From Clostridium sp. CAG:452 (GTDB lineage: Bacteria; Bacillota; Clostridia; TANB77; CAG-508), in assembly GCA_000434035.1 (NCBI GenBank), contig FR893522.1, positions 46,995 through 110,994 on the forward strand: a DNA stretch of 64,000 nucleotides, given 5' to 3'. The translations under genes were made by a program, and so were the position numbers. Positions 19,086-27,916 of the stretch are shown here, in pieces (positions within the stretch are counted from its first letter, which is position 1; each line of letters opens with the position of its first letter). The notes beneath the pieces were generated by a model that did not search any database, was not told the DNA's origin, and worked only from the letters and a program-made list of their open reading frames with translations.

Positions 19086-19802
19086 ATGGCTTTTATGGGG
19101 AGAGGAGATAGACCATCTATAGGTGATAATAACACATCAAATTGTCAACATGGTGCTCCATTTTTATATAGTAGATTTTATTACTACATTCCATTAGACA
19201 ACACGTATGTAATAATGGAATTGATAGCTACATTTATTATATTAATAGTTGGAGCAATAACATTTTTGATGGCGTATAAATCTACAATTATTGACCCAAT
19301 AGAAAATATAAAGAAATTATTTATAAATGCGCATCTGATAGTAATAGCAATTTTTTTAGCAATAACTTTAGTAGTCAATTTATTTTCAAAAAAAGAATCA
19401 GAACTAATAAGTCGACTAATATTAACAGCCATAACATCTATAGTAATAATGATGCTTTTTGCAGGGACTAAATTTTATTTAGATAAAACATATACTAAAA
19501 CTGAATTTGAAAAAATTTATACAGAACAAAATGCTAATAAAATAGATAGCAAAAAAACTAAAGTAGGTATAGGACTAGCAGGAGTAAATATAAAAACAGA
19601 AAAAGAATACTATGTTGACGAATGTGTAAAGCTATATAACATATTTAAAACAAAAAGTTATGGAACACTAGGGTTACACCTTTTACTTAACCTATTATTA
19701 ATTTATCAAATATTTAAAGTTGAAAAAATCCAAAATAAAAAGGAAAGACTAGATAAGGACGATATAATATTAAAGGATGAAGAACAAAATGTTAAATATT
19801 AA
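19086..19802 (+). CDS. membrane protein of unknown function
   Basis: A 238-aa protein with an unusual polar start (MAFMGRGDRPSIGDNN), then four predicted membrane helices (about 38-62, 78-97, 104-125 and 198-212) and a charged loop (about 130-190). AGAAAGGAAAG lies before ATG. No family recognised. The following gene at 19821 also encodes a small membrane protein and is probably in the same transcript, so the pair may form one complex. Confidence 0.5.
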   Translation: MAFMGRGDRPSIGDNNTSNCQHGAPFLYSRFYYYIPLDNTYVIMELIATFIILIVGAITFLMAYKSTIIDPIENIKKLFINAHLIVIAIFLAITLVVNLFSKKESELISRLILTAITSIVIMMLFAGTKFYLDKTYTKTEFEKIYTEQNANKIDSKKTKVGIGLAGVNIKTEKEYYVDECVKLYNIFKTKSYGTLGLHLLLNLLLIYQIFKVEKIQNKKERLDKDDIILKDEEQNVKY

Positions 19803-19820
19803 ATATGTAGGAGATAAAAA

Positions 19821-20294
19821 ATGACTGATGAAGAGATGGAGTTTGTAAGAAAAGTTAATATAGATAAGGCAAATAATAAAACAGGTATAGCAATAGTATT
19901 AATAGTTTTAAGCATATTGACTTATATAGTACCACTTGTATTTGGTGAATTTGATTTTGGAATAATTTTTGAAGGAATATCGTTAATATTTCTCTTAATA
20001 GCAAAAATGTATATGTCAGAATACAATGAGGTTTCTTCAAAAAAATACATTGTTTGCTCACTTGTAGCAATAGGGTGGATTCTAATATATGATGCTATAC
20101 GTTTGGTTACATATATATATGATGCTGTTGACTTAGCATTCTTGGGGTATGATTACTTTTTTGGAGAAATATTTACAATACTGTACATAATCAGGTTGTT
20201 TGCAATTAACAAAAACCTATCAAAAGCTGATAACCCAATAAAATATAAAGAAAGCACAGACTGGTTCTACGAAAGAGACGAAAAAGAAAAATAA
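19821..20294 (+). CDS. small membrane protein, unknown
   Basis: A 157-aa protein with about four hydrophobic segments (about 17-35, 42-60, 76-100 and 112-130) and a polar C-terminal tail. GGAGA precedes ATG. It starts 18 bases after the 19086 gene on the same strand. Function unknown. Confidence 0.5.
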   Translation: MTDEEMEFVRKVNIDKANNKTGIAIVLIVLSILTYIVPLVFGEFDFGIIFEGISLIFLLIAKMYMSEYNEVSSKKYIVCSLVAIGWILIYDAIRLVTYIYDAVDLAFLGYDYFFGEIFTILYIIRLFAINKNLSKADNPIKYKESTDWFYERDEKEK

Positions 20295-20415
20295 ATAAAA
20301 TATAAAATGCACCACAAATGTTAGATAAAAGTTTAATATTTGAAGGTGTATTTTTTGTTGAAAAAGTGTTGCAAAGCCACTTTTCTTTTTTAATGTAATT
20401 AATTTCTAAAATAGA

Positions 20416-20466
20416 TTGACAAATAAAAATCTAATGCATATAATGAATACATGAACAACTATTCAT
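20416..20466 (+). promoter_or_regulatory. promoter and ArsR/SmtB-type operator of the metal-efflux operon
   Basis: A perfect TTGACA (20416-20421), 17-base spacer and TATAAT (20439-20444). Just downstream, ATGAACAACTATTCAT (20451-20466) is a near-perfect inverted repeat with TGAA-6-TTCA arms, the classic SmtB/CadC/CzrA binding pattern. The regulator encoded by the next gene should block this promoter until zinc or cadmium binds. Confidence 0.8.
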
Positions 20467-20483
20467 ATAAAAAAGGAGAAAAT

Positions 20484-20834
20484 ATGGAAGAAGATTTAAA
20501 ATGTACAGTAAAACATCCAGATATAATTGAAAAAGTAAAGAAAACAATGCCAGATGAAGAAACACTATTTGATATAGCTGAACTGTTCAAAGTGTTTGGA
20601 GATTCAACAAGAATGAAAATAATATGTTGCTTATTTGAGCACGAAATGTGTGTATGTGATATTGCAGAATTAATTAATAGTACACAATCAGCAGTATCTC
20701 ATCAATTAAGAGTTTTAAAACAAGCAAAACTTGTAAAATTTAGAAAAGATGGAAAAACTGTATATTATTCGCTTTCTGATGAACATGTTGAAATGATATT
20801 TAATATGGCATTAGAACATATTAAGGAAATGTAG
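20484..20834 (+). CDS. ArsR/SmtB-family metal-responsive repressor
   Basis: A winged-helix repressor of about 116 aa. It has the CadC-type metal signature CVCDIAELI (ELCVC-like box) in helix 3 and the recognition helix STQSAVSHQLRVLKQA. The C-terminal region DEHVEMIFNMALEHI provides the alpha5 metal-site residues. ATG 20484 follows AAAGGAG; the in-frame ATG at 20451 lies in the operator palindrome and has no ribosome site. It precedes a Zn/Cd/Pb ATPase by 16 bases, so it most likely controls that efflux pump. Whether it senses Cd/Pb/Zn cannot be fixed from sequence alone. Confidence 0.85.
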   Translation: MEEDLKCTVKHPDIIEKVKKTMPDEETLFDIAELFKVFGDSTRMKIICCLFEHEMCVCDIAELINSTQSAVSHQLRVLKQAKLVKFRKDGKTVYYSLSDEHVEMIFNMALEHIKEM

Positions 20835-20850
20835 TACGGAGGATGATAAA

Positions 20851-22731
20851 ATGAGTAAATGTGAACACTGTGGCGCTCATGACCATGAAGAAAAAGAAGA
20901 AAATTTAAAAGCGGAAGTAGTAAAAATTGTTATTGCACTTATAATATTTGCAACTGCATTTTTCAAAGTAGTGCCCGGAAAAATTGCAACATGGCTATTT
21001 GTAGCTGCATATATATTATCTGGTTATGAGGTTTTATTAAAATCAATAAAAAATATTTTTAGAGGAGAAGTATTTGACGAAAACTTTTTAATGTCAATTG
21101 CAACACTTGGAGCTTTTGCTATAAACAAACCGGGAGAAGCTGCTGCAGTTATGATATTTTATAACGTTGGAGAACTATTTGAAGATTATGCAGTGGGAAA
21201 ATCTAAAAAATCAATCATTCAATTAATGAATATAAAACCTAAAATTGCAAATTTGAAAAAAGGTAATGAAATAAAAGTAGTAGAACCAGAAGAATTAAAA
21301 GTAGGAGATATAATTGTAGTTAAAGCAGGAGAGAAAATTCCAGTAGATGGAGTTATAGTAAATGGAGAGACTACAATAGATACATCTGCACTAACAGGAG
21401 AATCTGTTCCAAGAAAAGTTAAAGTAGATGATGAAGTTTTAGCAGGATGTATTAATGAATCAGATGTAATAGAAGTAAAAGTTACAAAAGAATTTAAAGA
21501 CACAGCAATTAATGAGATTATAGAATTAGTTAAAAACTCAAATAAAGCAAAATCTAAAACAGAATTATTTATAACAAAATTTGCAAAAGTGTATACACCA
21601 ATAGTTGTTGTACTTGCTTTAATACTTGCATTTGTTCCACCAATATTTGTAGGATTTCAAAATTTAGGAGAATGGGTAAAAAGAGCATTAGTATTTTTAG
21701 TAACATCATGTCCATGTGCTATTGTACTATCAGTTCCATTAGGCTATTTTGCAGGTATTGGAAAAGCAGGTAAAGAAGGAGTTTTAATAAAAGGTTCAAA
21801 TTATTTAGATGTTCTTACAAAAGCAAATACAATGGTATTAGATAAAACAGGAACAATTACAAAAGGGAATTTTGAAGTTTCTAAAATAGTATTAGCAGAA
21901 GAAATTGGAGAAGAAGAGCTATTGGAAATTGCAGCAGTAGCAGAAAGCATGTCAAATCACCCAATAGCAAAAAGTATAATAAGCAAAGTAAACAAAAAAA
22001 TTAGTCAAGAAGAAATTGAAGAATATAAAGAAATTGCTGGAATGGGAATAAAAGCTAAATATCATGGAGACGAAATTGTTGCAGGAAACGCAAAATTGCT
22101 AGAAAAGGAAGAAATAAAATATTATCCATGCAATGAAATTGGAGCAATAGTATATGTTGCAAAAAATAAAAAATATTTAGGAGCAATAGTAATTTCTGAT
22201 ACAGTTAAACCAGATAGTAAAGAAGCAATAGAAGGATTTAAAAAGAATGGAATAAATAAAATTTGTATGTTAACAGGTGACAACAAAGAAATTGCAGAGA
22301 ATATAGCAAAACAAGTTGGCATAGAAGAGGTACATTACAATTTATTACCAGGAGAAAAAGTAAAGGAACTACAGAAAATTAAAAATGAACAAAACGTTGT
22401 AATTGCAATTGGAGATGGAATAAATGATTCACCAGTACTTGCAGAAGCAGATATAGGAGCATCAATGGGGCTAAACGGTCAAGACTTAGCAATAGAAACA
22501 TCAGATATTGTAATAATGGATGGAAAATTATCAAGCTTTAACAAAGCCATAAATGTATCAAAAAGAACCAAAAAGATAATAATTCAAAACATATATTTTG
22601 CATTAGGAATAAAAGCAATAGTATTAGTACTTGGAGCTTTTGGAATATCAACAATGTGGGAAGCAGTATTTGCAGACGTAGGAGTAACATTTATAACAGT
22701 ACTAAATTCATTAAGAATATTCAAAAAATAG
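20851..22731 (+). CDS. heavy-metal (Zn/Cd/Pb) P1B-type efflux ATPase
   Basis: A 626-aa transporter of the CadA/ZntA group. The ion-binding CPC motif (TSCPCAIVL) is in membrane helix 6. TGES, the phosphorylation motif LDKTGTITKG, the HP dipeptide (SNHPIAKSI) and GDGINDSP are present. The usual N-terminal ferredoxin-like metal-binding domain is missing; it is replaced by a short CEHCGAHDHEEKEE metal ligand stretch. Operon with the ArsR regulator. Directly behind its stop begins the 79-bp repeat. Confidence 0.92.
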   Translation: MSKCEHCGAHDHEEKEENLKAEVVKIVIALIIFATAFFKVVPGKIATWLFVAAYILSGYEVLLKSIKNIFRGEVFDENFLMSIATLGAFAINKPGEAAAVMIFYNVGELFEDYAVGKSKKSIIQLMNIKPKIANLKKGNEIKVVEPEELKVGDIIVVKAGEKIPVDGVIVNGETTIDTSALTGESVPRKVKVDDEVLAGCINESDVIEVKVTKEFKDTAINEIIELVKNSNKAKSKTELFITKFAKVYTPIVVVLALILAFVPPIFVGFQNLGEWVKRALVFLVTSCPCAIVLSVPLGYFAGIGKAGKEGVLIKGSNYLDVLTKANTMVLDKTGTITKGNFEVSKIVLAEEIGEEELLEIAAVAESMSNHPIAKSIISKVNKKISQEEIEEYKEIAGMGIKAKYHGDEIVAGNAKLLEKEEIKYYPCNEIGAIVYVAKNKKYLGAIVISDTVKPDSKEAIEGFKKNGINKICMLTGDNKEIAENIAKQVGIEEVHYNLLPGEKVKELQKIKNEQNVVIAIGDGINDSPVLAEADIGASMGLNGQDLAIETSDIVIMDGKLSSFNKAINVSKRTKKIIIQNIYFALGIKAIVLVLGAFGISTMWEAVFADVGVTFITVLNSLRIFKK

Positions 22732-22732
22732 A

Positions 22733-22811
22733 AATTTGTGTGAGGGGGAATTCTAGGGACTGTCCCTTAAAATCACCAAACCTGGGGATTTTGGCGACTG
22801 TCCTGAATTCA
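22733..22811. repeat. 79-bp dispersed repeat, copy 1
   Basis: Identical by eye to 60862-60940. GAATTC occurs near both ends, with GGGACTGTCCC and GGCGACTGTCC inside, forming an imperfect inverted repeat. It lies immediately after the stop codon of the metal ATPase gene, so it can fold as a terminator-like hairpin. Confidence 0.85.
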
Positions 22812-22999
22812 CATTTTACAAAATAAAAGGAAAAAAATGTCAAATATAGAATAATATAAATACAGGATGATAATTTGCAAAATCTAAAAAATCTCGGAAA
22901 ATTCTTTCCAAAAAATTTCCAAATTAAGAAAATATTAAATATGGAGGTGATATGGTTTTATTGTTATGCAAAAAATATAAAAACGAAAGAAGGAGTTAA

Positions 23000-23854
23000 A
23001 TGAAAAAAATCTTATCACCCAAAATCGATGTAGTATTTAGAATGCTATTCGGAGAACAAAAACACGAAAGAATAACAAAAAAGCTAATAGAAGATGTAAT
23101 AGAAGAAAAGGTAGAAAAAATAGAATTAGAACAAACACCATATTTATGGGGAAATCAAGCAGATGATAAATTAGGAATAATAGATGTAAGAGCAACAATT
23201 AATGATAAAAATCCAATAGATATAGAAATGCAAATATTAAATAATCATGATATAGAAAAAAGAATATTATTCTATTGGTCAAAACTGTATTTAAAACAAA
23301 TAGAAAGAGGGGAAGATTATAAAAAACTAAATAGAAGCATAAGTATAATATTTTTAGATTATGAAATAGAAAATTTAAAAGAATTACCAATACATACAAA
23401 ATGGCAAATAAAGAATGACAAAAATGACAAAACGGTCTTGACAGAAGACTTAGAGATACATATAATAGAGATACCAAAGATAAACAGAATGTTAGAAAAT
23501 GGAAAACTAAAAAAGTGGATATTATTTTTGGAAAATCCTGAAGGGGAGGAAACAAAAAGAATGGCAGAGAAAGAAAAAGAAATAAAAGAAGCAATAGAAA
23601 CATTAGAAGACATAAGTAGTGATGAAGAAAAAGAAAGAATAGCAGAGTTAAGACAAAAATATATAATGGATAGAAAATCAGAAATAAGAACGGCAAAAGA
23701 AATAGGTGTTAAAGAGGGATTAGAAGAAGGTATGGAAAAAGGTAGCAAAAATGAGAAGATAGAAATAGCTAAAAAAATGTTAAATGAGAACATGAAAATA
23801 GAAGTTATAGAGAGAATAACAGGACTAACAAAAACAGAAATAGAGGAATTATGA
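23000..23854 (+). CDS. Rpn-family / PD-(D/E)XK nuclease-transposase protein
   Basis: A 284-aa member of the Rpn (recombination-promoting nuclease, PDDEXK_2) group. It starts with the family signature LSPKIDVVFRMLFGE. Catalytic residues are visible in IIDVRA (Asp) and IDIEMQ (Glu-x-Gln), spaced as in this superfamily, within residues 1-150. The C-terminal third is a Glu/Lys-rich helix ending in the repeat-like GLTKTEIEEL. Such genes often occur in many copies and undergo recombination; a broken C-terminal copy is at 29747. Its real role is unclear. Confidence 0.85.
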   Translation: MKKILSPKIDVVFRMLFGEQKHERITKKLIEDVIEEKVEKIELEQTPYLWGNQADDKLGIIDVRATINDKNPIDIEMQILNNHDIEKRILFYWSKLYLKQIERGEDYKKLNRSISIIFLDYEIENLKELPIHTKWQIKNDKNDKTVLTEDLEIHIIEIPKINRMLENGKLKKWILFLENPEGEETKRMAEKEKEIKEAIETLEDISSDEEKERIAELRQKYIMDRKSEIRTAKEIGVKEGLEEGMEKGSKNEKIEIAKKMLNENMKIEVIERITGLTKTEIEEL

Positions 23855-23887
23855 TTAAACATAAATTTATAGTAAGAATATAAAAAT

Positions 23888-23912
23888 AGGAAGGCCTCAG
23901 GCCTTCCTATAA
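23888..23912 (+). terminator. terminator of the Rpn gene
   Basis: AGGAAGGCCT and AGGCCTTCCT make a perfect GC-rich stem around one base, behind the Rpn stop. The downstream T-run is short. Confidence 0.6.
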
Positions 23913-23965
23913 TAAGGAGATTTTAATAGAAATTTTCAATATAGTAAAAACAATACTGCGAAAAA

Positions 23966-24000
23966 ATAGAGGCGCTATTTAAATGCGCCCCTTATATTTT
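23966..24000 (-). terminator. terminator of the acyltransferase-like gene
   Basis: GGCGC/GCGCC stem between AT-rich flanks, just beyond the stop of the minus-strand 24852 gene. Confidence 0.55.
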
Positions 24001-24852
24001 TTATCTAATATCTTCTTTTGGAATAATATTTTCTTCCAACATTTCTGGTTTTTTCATATATCTATTAAATTGTTTTAAAGCATTTGCATAATAATATCCA
24101 TCACAAATTCTTTCATCAGCAACCCATTTAATAGAAATAGTTTTTTTCTCAACTATATTATCATCTTCACAAATATAGCTTTTTTGTTTTTTACCCATAG
24201 CTAAGAAGAGCCCAGTTGTTCCAAAATCATATATATGATGATAAATTGCATTTATTCCTAAAGAACCAACATTTGTTAAAAATGCACTGGTATGGAATGG
24301 ACTAGCCTTAATTACTGCTTTTGGCATCATTCCATGCTTATCTAAAAACATTAGAGTATTAACAATAAATTTCATAAGCCAATTTGGTACAAGCCATAAA
24401 AATTTAGCAAGTTTATCTGTGCTATTTTCAGCAGATAAATCTTTATTTTTTGCAATTTCGGATTCCAATTTTTGTTTTATTTCAAAAATGTTTTCAGCTC
24501 CTGTAAAAGGAAGTTTAATAGTTGTTTCTTCTATTTCTTCAGACATTTTCTTTTTTATTGCAAGTGAAATATATATTCCTTTTCTTGCATAAGTTCTGCC
24601 ATCCATAACAAATCTATTTAAACAAGGCCTTTCTGCTAAAAGTCTGACTAATGCAGAATATATTATAGTCATATAAGATATTTGAATACCTTCTTCATCT
24701 TTTTTATCAATATATGCATCTAATGTATCAAGAGGTAGTTCTTGAGTGTAATATACATGGGCATCACTTCTCGTTTTCATAACATGTGGTATTACCCTAA
24801 AAAACGGCCCTAAAGTTCTAATTTTTCTACCATCTGATCTAAATCCAAACAT
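24001..24852 (-). CDS. 2-oxoacid dehydrogenase E2 acyltransferase-like protein
   Basis: A 283-aa protein resembling the catalytic domain of 2-oxoacid dehydrogenase E2 / CAT-fold acyltransferases, but without lipoyl or subunit-binding domains. The C-terminal motif VADERICDGYYYANALKQF matches the E2 active-site region. The expected catalytic His of HxxxDG reads Asp (DERICDG), so the usual acyl transfer may be lost or changed. Homologues in clostridia are single-domain proteins of unknown role. It is a one-gene unit on the minus strand. Confidence 0.65.
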   Translation of the reverse strand: MFGFRSDGRKIRTLGPFFRVIPHVMKTRSDAHVYYTQELPLDTLDAYIDKKDEEGIQISYMTIIYSALVRLLAERPCLNRFVMDGRTYARKGIYISLAIKKKMSEEIEETTIKLPFTGAENIFEIKQKLESEIAKNKDLSAENSTDKLAKFLWLVPNWLMKFIVNTLMFLDKHGMMPKAVIKASPFHTSAFLTNVGSLGINAIYHHIYDFGTTGLFLAMGKKQKSYICEDDNIVEKKTISIKWVADERICDGYYYANALKQFNRYMKKPEMLEENIIPKEDIR

Positions 24853-25035
24853 AATCCATCTCCCTCATAAAAAACATTATATAATAAAACTATGGCATTT
24901 TGCAAGAAAAATGTCAAAAATTAATGCATTGTAAAAAAATGCCAAAACTAATTGACAATAATTTTTATTAAAGTTATACTAAATACTATAAAGATATTAA
25001 AATATGTAATTTAATATTTGAAGGAAGTGAAGCTA

Positions 25036-25230
25036 ATGGAAGAAAAAATTAAAAAATTTAAAAATATGACTAATGAGCAATTGGAAAATATTATCTATAA
25101 TCCAGAATCAAGTGAAGAAGATGTAATTATAGCTTCAATAGAAAAAGGACATAAAGATATAAAAGAAGGAAAATATTATACAACAGAAGAAATCATCGAG
25201 TATTTTAATAATTTGGCAACAAGTTGCTAA
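25036..25230 (+). CDS. small antitoxin-like protein, partner of ParE-type toxin
   Basis: A protein of about 64 aa, acidic and helical, without clear HTH. The start is ATG 25036, with GGAAGTGA ideally spaced upstream; the TTG at 25018 is too close to the ribosome site. The C-terminus (YYTTEEIIEYFNNL) resembles the toxin-wrapping tail of ParD-like antitoxins. Its end overlaps or abuts the toxin gene, as in a toxin-antitoxin operon. Confidence 0.6.
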   Translation: MEEKIKKFKNMTNEQLENIIYNPESSEEDVIIASIEKGHKDIKEGKYYTTEEIIEYFNNLATSC

Positions 25231-25237
25231 AGATGAT

Positions 25238-25504
25238 TTGCAAGAAATATATAATTATATTGCCAAGGATTCTGTGTATTATGCGATAAAAACTACAAAA
25301 CAGATAATTAACAAAACACAAATAATTAAGAGCTTTCCATATATAGGAAGAAAGATACAAATATATAATAACGAAAGTATTAGAGAGCTTATCTATAAAT
25401 CATATAAAATAATATATGAGATTGATTCAAAAAATATTTATATTCATAGAATTTTTCATTCTTCAAGGTTATTTAATAATTCTATTTTAAAAATCAAAAA
25501 ATAA
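25238..25504 (+). CDS. ParE/RelE-family toxin (start unclear)
   Basis: About 88 aa from TTG 25238: LQEIYNYIAKDSVYYA, GRKIQIYNNESIRELIY, YKIIYEIDSKNIYIHRIFHS are the strands and helix of ParE/RelE toxins. Homology-like sequence (IIWQQVAKDD) continues upstream to about 25208, but that frame offers no ATG, GTG or TTG before a stop at 25160. The true start may be ATT/ATA, or it may be reached by a +1 slip from the antitoxin frame. TTG 25238 would lose the first beta strand. Targets of the family are gyrase (ParE) or mRNA (RelE); which applies is unknown. Confidence 0.6.
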   Translation: MQEIYNYIAKDSVYYAIKTTKQIINKTQIIKSFPYIGRKIQIYNNESIRELIYKSYKIIYEIDSKNIYIHRIFHSSRLFNNSILKIKK

Positions 25505-25651
25505 ATATCAATAAATAAACACTTTTTTAATACTATTTTAATATCTTTATAGTAAAATCTTGACAAATATTTGTGTGTTTAATACAATATTTTAGTTAGG
25601 GAAACACAGCTTTGAGCTGATTATATATACATATACAAAAAGGAGGAACAG

Positions 25652-27916
25652 ATGTTAAAAATATTAAAAAACTTAAAAAAGTCATGGCTATCTGTGGTGT
25701 TTATAGTAGTACTTTTATGCTTGCAAGCGTGGACAGATTTAACACTTCCAGACTACACATCTAAAATAGTAAATACAGGTATTCAAGCAGGTGGTATTGA
25801 ATATGTTGCACCAGAGGTAATTAGAAAATCACAAATGGATAATTTATTAATATTTACAGACAAAGATGAAGAAATATTAAGTAATTATACTTTAATATCT
25901 AAAAACAATTTATCTCAAGAGGAGTATAATAAGTTACAAAAAGATTATCCAGAACTAGAAAATCAGGATTTATATAAACTAAATAAACTTAATAAAGAAC
26001 AAAAAGAAGAATTAGATGAATTAATTACAAAACCATTTATGACATTATACTTTATACAAAATGAAGAAATGGCAAATGGAATGAAAGAGCAAATGCTTTT
26101 AAATATGCCAGAAGAACAAAAACAAGTAATGGCACAAATGCCACTAATAGACCTAATAAAAAATATGCCAAAAGAACAAAAAGAAAATTTTATTACAGAA
26201 ATAAATAAACAAATAGACGAAAAACTAGGAACAATGGTAGATCAAGCAGCTGTTCAAGCAACTAAAAAAGAGTATACAGAAATAGGAGTAAATACAGATA
26301 ACATACAAAATAGATACATAATTTTAACAGGACTTCAAATGATTGGTATAGCATTAATTAGTATGATAGCAGCAGTAATAATAATGCTATTATCATCAAG
26401 AGTTGCAGCTACACTCGGAAGAATTTTAAGAGATAAAGTGTTTAAAAAAGTATTGCAATTTACAAGAAAAGAATTTAATGAATTTTCAACAGCTTCATTA
26501 ATTACACGTAGCACAAATGATATTCAACAAATTCAAATGCTACTTACAATGCTTTTTAGAACAGTAGTATATGCACCAATTATTGGTATTGGTGGATTTA
26601 CAAGAGTTTTGGCTCGTAGCAATAATTCTATGGCATGGATAATAGGAGTTGCAATAGGAGCGATACTATTTATTATTCTAACTTTATTTATAGTAGCAAT
26701 GCCAAAATTCAAAAAGTTACAAGATTTAATAGATAAATTGAATTTAGTTTCTAGAGAAATCTTAACAGGACTTCCAGTAATAAGAGCATTCAACACAGAA
26801 AAAAGAGAAGAAAAAAGATTTGATGATGCTAACAAAGACTATATGAAAGCAAACATATTTGTAAACAGGGCAATGAGTATAATGATGCCTGCATTAATGT
26901 TTGTTATGAATGCAATTATGCTTTTAATTATATGGGTAGGAGGACACAAAGTAGATGAAGGAATAATGCAAGTAGGAGATATGATGGCATTCATTCAATA
27001 TACAATGCAGATTGTAATATCTTTCTTATTCATATCTATGATATCAATAATGTTACCAAGAGCTTCTGTTTCTGCAAAACGTATTAATGATGTATTAGAA
27101 ACAGAACCTTCAATAGAAGATAAACCAGAAACAAAAGAATTTGTAGAAGGTAAAAAAGGATATGTAGAATTTAAAGATGTATCATTTAGATATCCAGATG
27201 CAGATACAGAAATACTAGAAGATATAAATTTTGTAGCAAAACCAGGAGAAACAACAGCATTAATTGGAAGTACAGGAAGTGGAAAATCTACAGTTGTAAA
27301 CCTAATACCTCGTTTTTATGATGTAACAGGTGGAGAACTACTAATAGATGGAGTTAATATAAAAGACGTACCTCAAAAAGAATTAAGAAAAAGAATAGGA
27401 TTTGTACCACAAAAAGGAATGCTTTTCTCTGGAACAATAGAATCAAACATAAAATATGGAAACCCAGATATGTCTGATGAGCAAATGGTAAAAGCAGCAG
27501 AAATTGCACAAGCAACAGAATTTATAGAAGCAAAGGAAAAGAAATATAAATCAGAAATTGCCCAAGGTGGAAACAATGTATCTGGTGGACAAAAACAACG
27601 TTTATCAATAGCAAGAGCAATAGCAATAGACCCAGAAATTATAGTATTTGATGATAGTTTTTCAGCATTAGACTTTAAAACAGACAGCAAATTACGAGAA
27701 GAACTTGCAAAGCAAACAGCTGGTAAAACAGTAATTATAGTTGCACAAAGAATTAGTACAATTCTAAATGCAGACCAAATAATAGTACTAGAGGAAGGAA
27801 AAATTGTAGGAAAAGGTACTCACAAAGAGCTTATGAACAACTGTGAGCAATATAAGGAAATTGCAATGTCACAATTATCTAAAGAAGAACTAGAAGATGC
27901 AGGAGGTGATAGATAA
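25652..27916 (+). CDS. ABC exporter half, degenerate-site subunit
   Basis: A 754-aa type IV ABC exporter half-transporter. The first membrane helix is followed by an unusually long extracytoplasmic insertion (about residues 45-215, Gln/Met/Lys rich), then five more helices. The nucleotide-binding domain shows Walker A GSTGSGKST, signature VSGGQ and Walker B IIVFDDSFSALD. The catalytic Glu after Walker B is Asp, so this is the degenerate-site half of a heterodimer, like TM287/LmrC. AGGAGG precedes ATG. Its stop overlaps the ATG of the partner gene. Confidence 0.9.
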   Translation: MLKILKNLKKSWLSVVFIVVLLCLQAWTDLTLPDYTSKIVNTGIQAGGIEYVAPEVIRKSQMDNLLIFTDKDEEILSNYTLISKNNLSQEEYNKLQKDYPELENQDLYKLNKLNKEQKEELDELITKPFMTLYFIQNEEMANGMKEQMLLNMPEEQKQVMAQMPLIDLIKNMPKEQKENFITEINKQIDEKLGTMVDQAAVQATKKEYTEIGVNTDNIQNRYIILTGLQMIGIALISMIAAVIIMLLSSRVAATLGRILRDKVFKKVLQFTRKEFNEFSTASLITRSTNDIQQIQMLLTMLFRTVVYAPIIGIGGFTRVLARSNNSMAWIIGVAIGAILFIILTLFIVAMPKFKKLQDLIDKLNLVSREILTGLPVIRAFNTEKREEKRFDDANKDYMKANIFVNRAMSIMMPALMFVMNAIMLLIIWVGGHKVDEGIMQVGDMMAFIQYTMQIVISFLFISMISIMLPRASVSAKRINDVLETEPSIEDKPETKEFVEGKKGYVEFKDVSFRYPDADTEILEDINFVAKPGETTALIGSTGSGKSTVVNLIPRFYDVTGGELLIDGVNIKDVPQKELRKRIGFVPQKGMLFSGTIESNIKYGNPDMSDEQMVKAAEIAQATEFIEAKEKKYKSEIAQGGNNVSGGQKQRLSIARAIAIDPEIIVFDDSFSALDFKTDSKLREELAKQTAGKTVIIVAQRISTILNADQIIVLEEGKIVGKGTHKELMNNCEQYKEIAMSQLSKEELEDAGGDR

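Noticed and set aside
22733..22811. 79-bp repeat as a CRISPR repeat or insertion sequence
   Set aside because: Only two distant copies, no spacers, no transposase gene nearby.
23000..23854. Rpn gene as a true insertion sequence
   Set aside because: No flanking inverted repeats or target duplication were seen; Rpn proteins are often annotated as transposases but this copy looks like a normal single gene with its own terminator.
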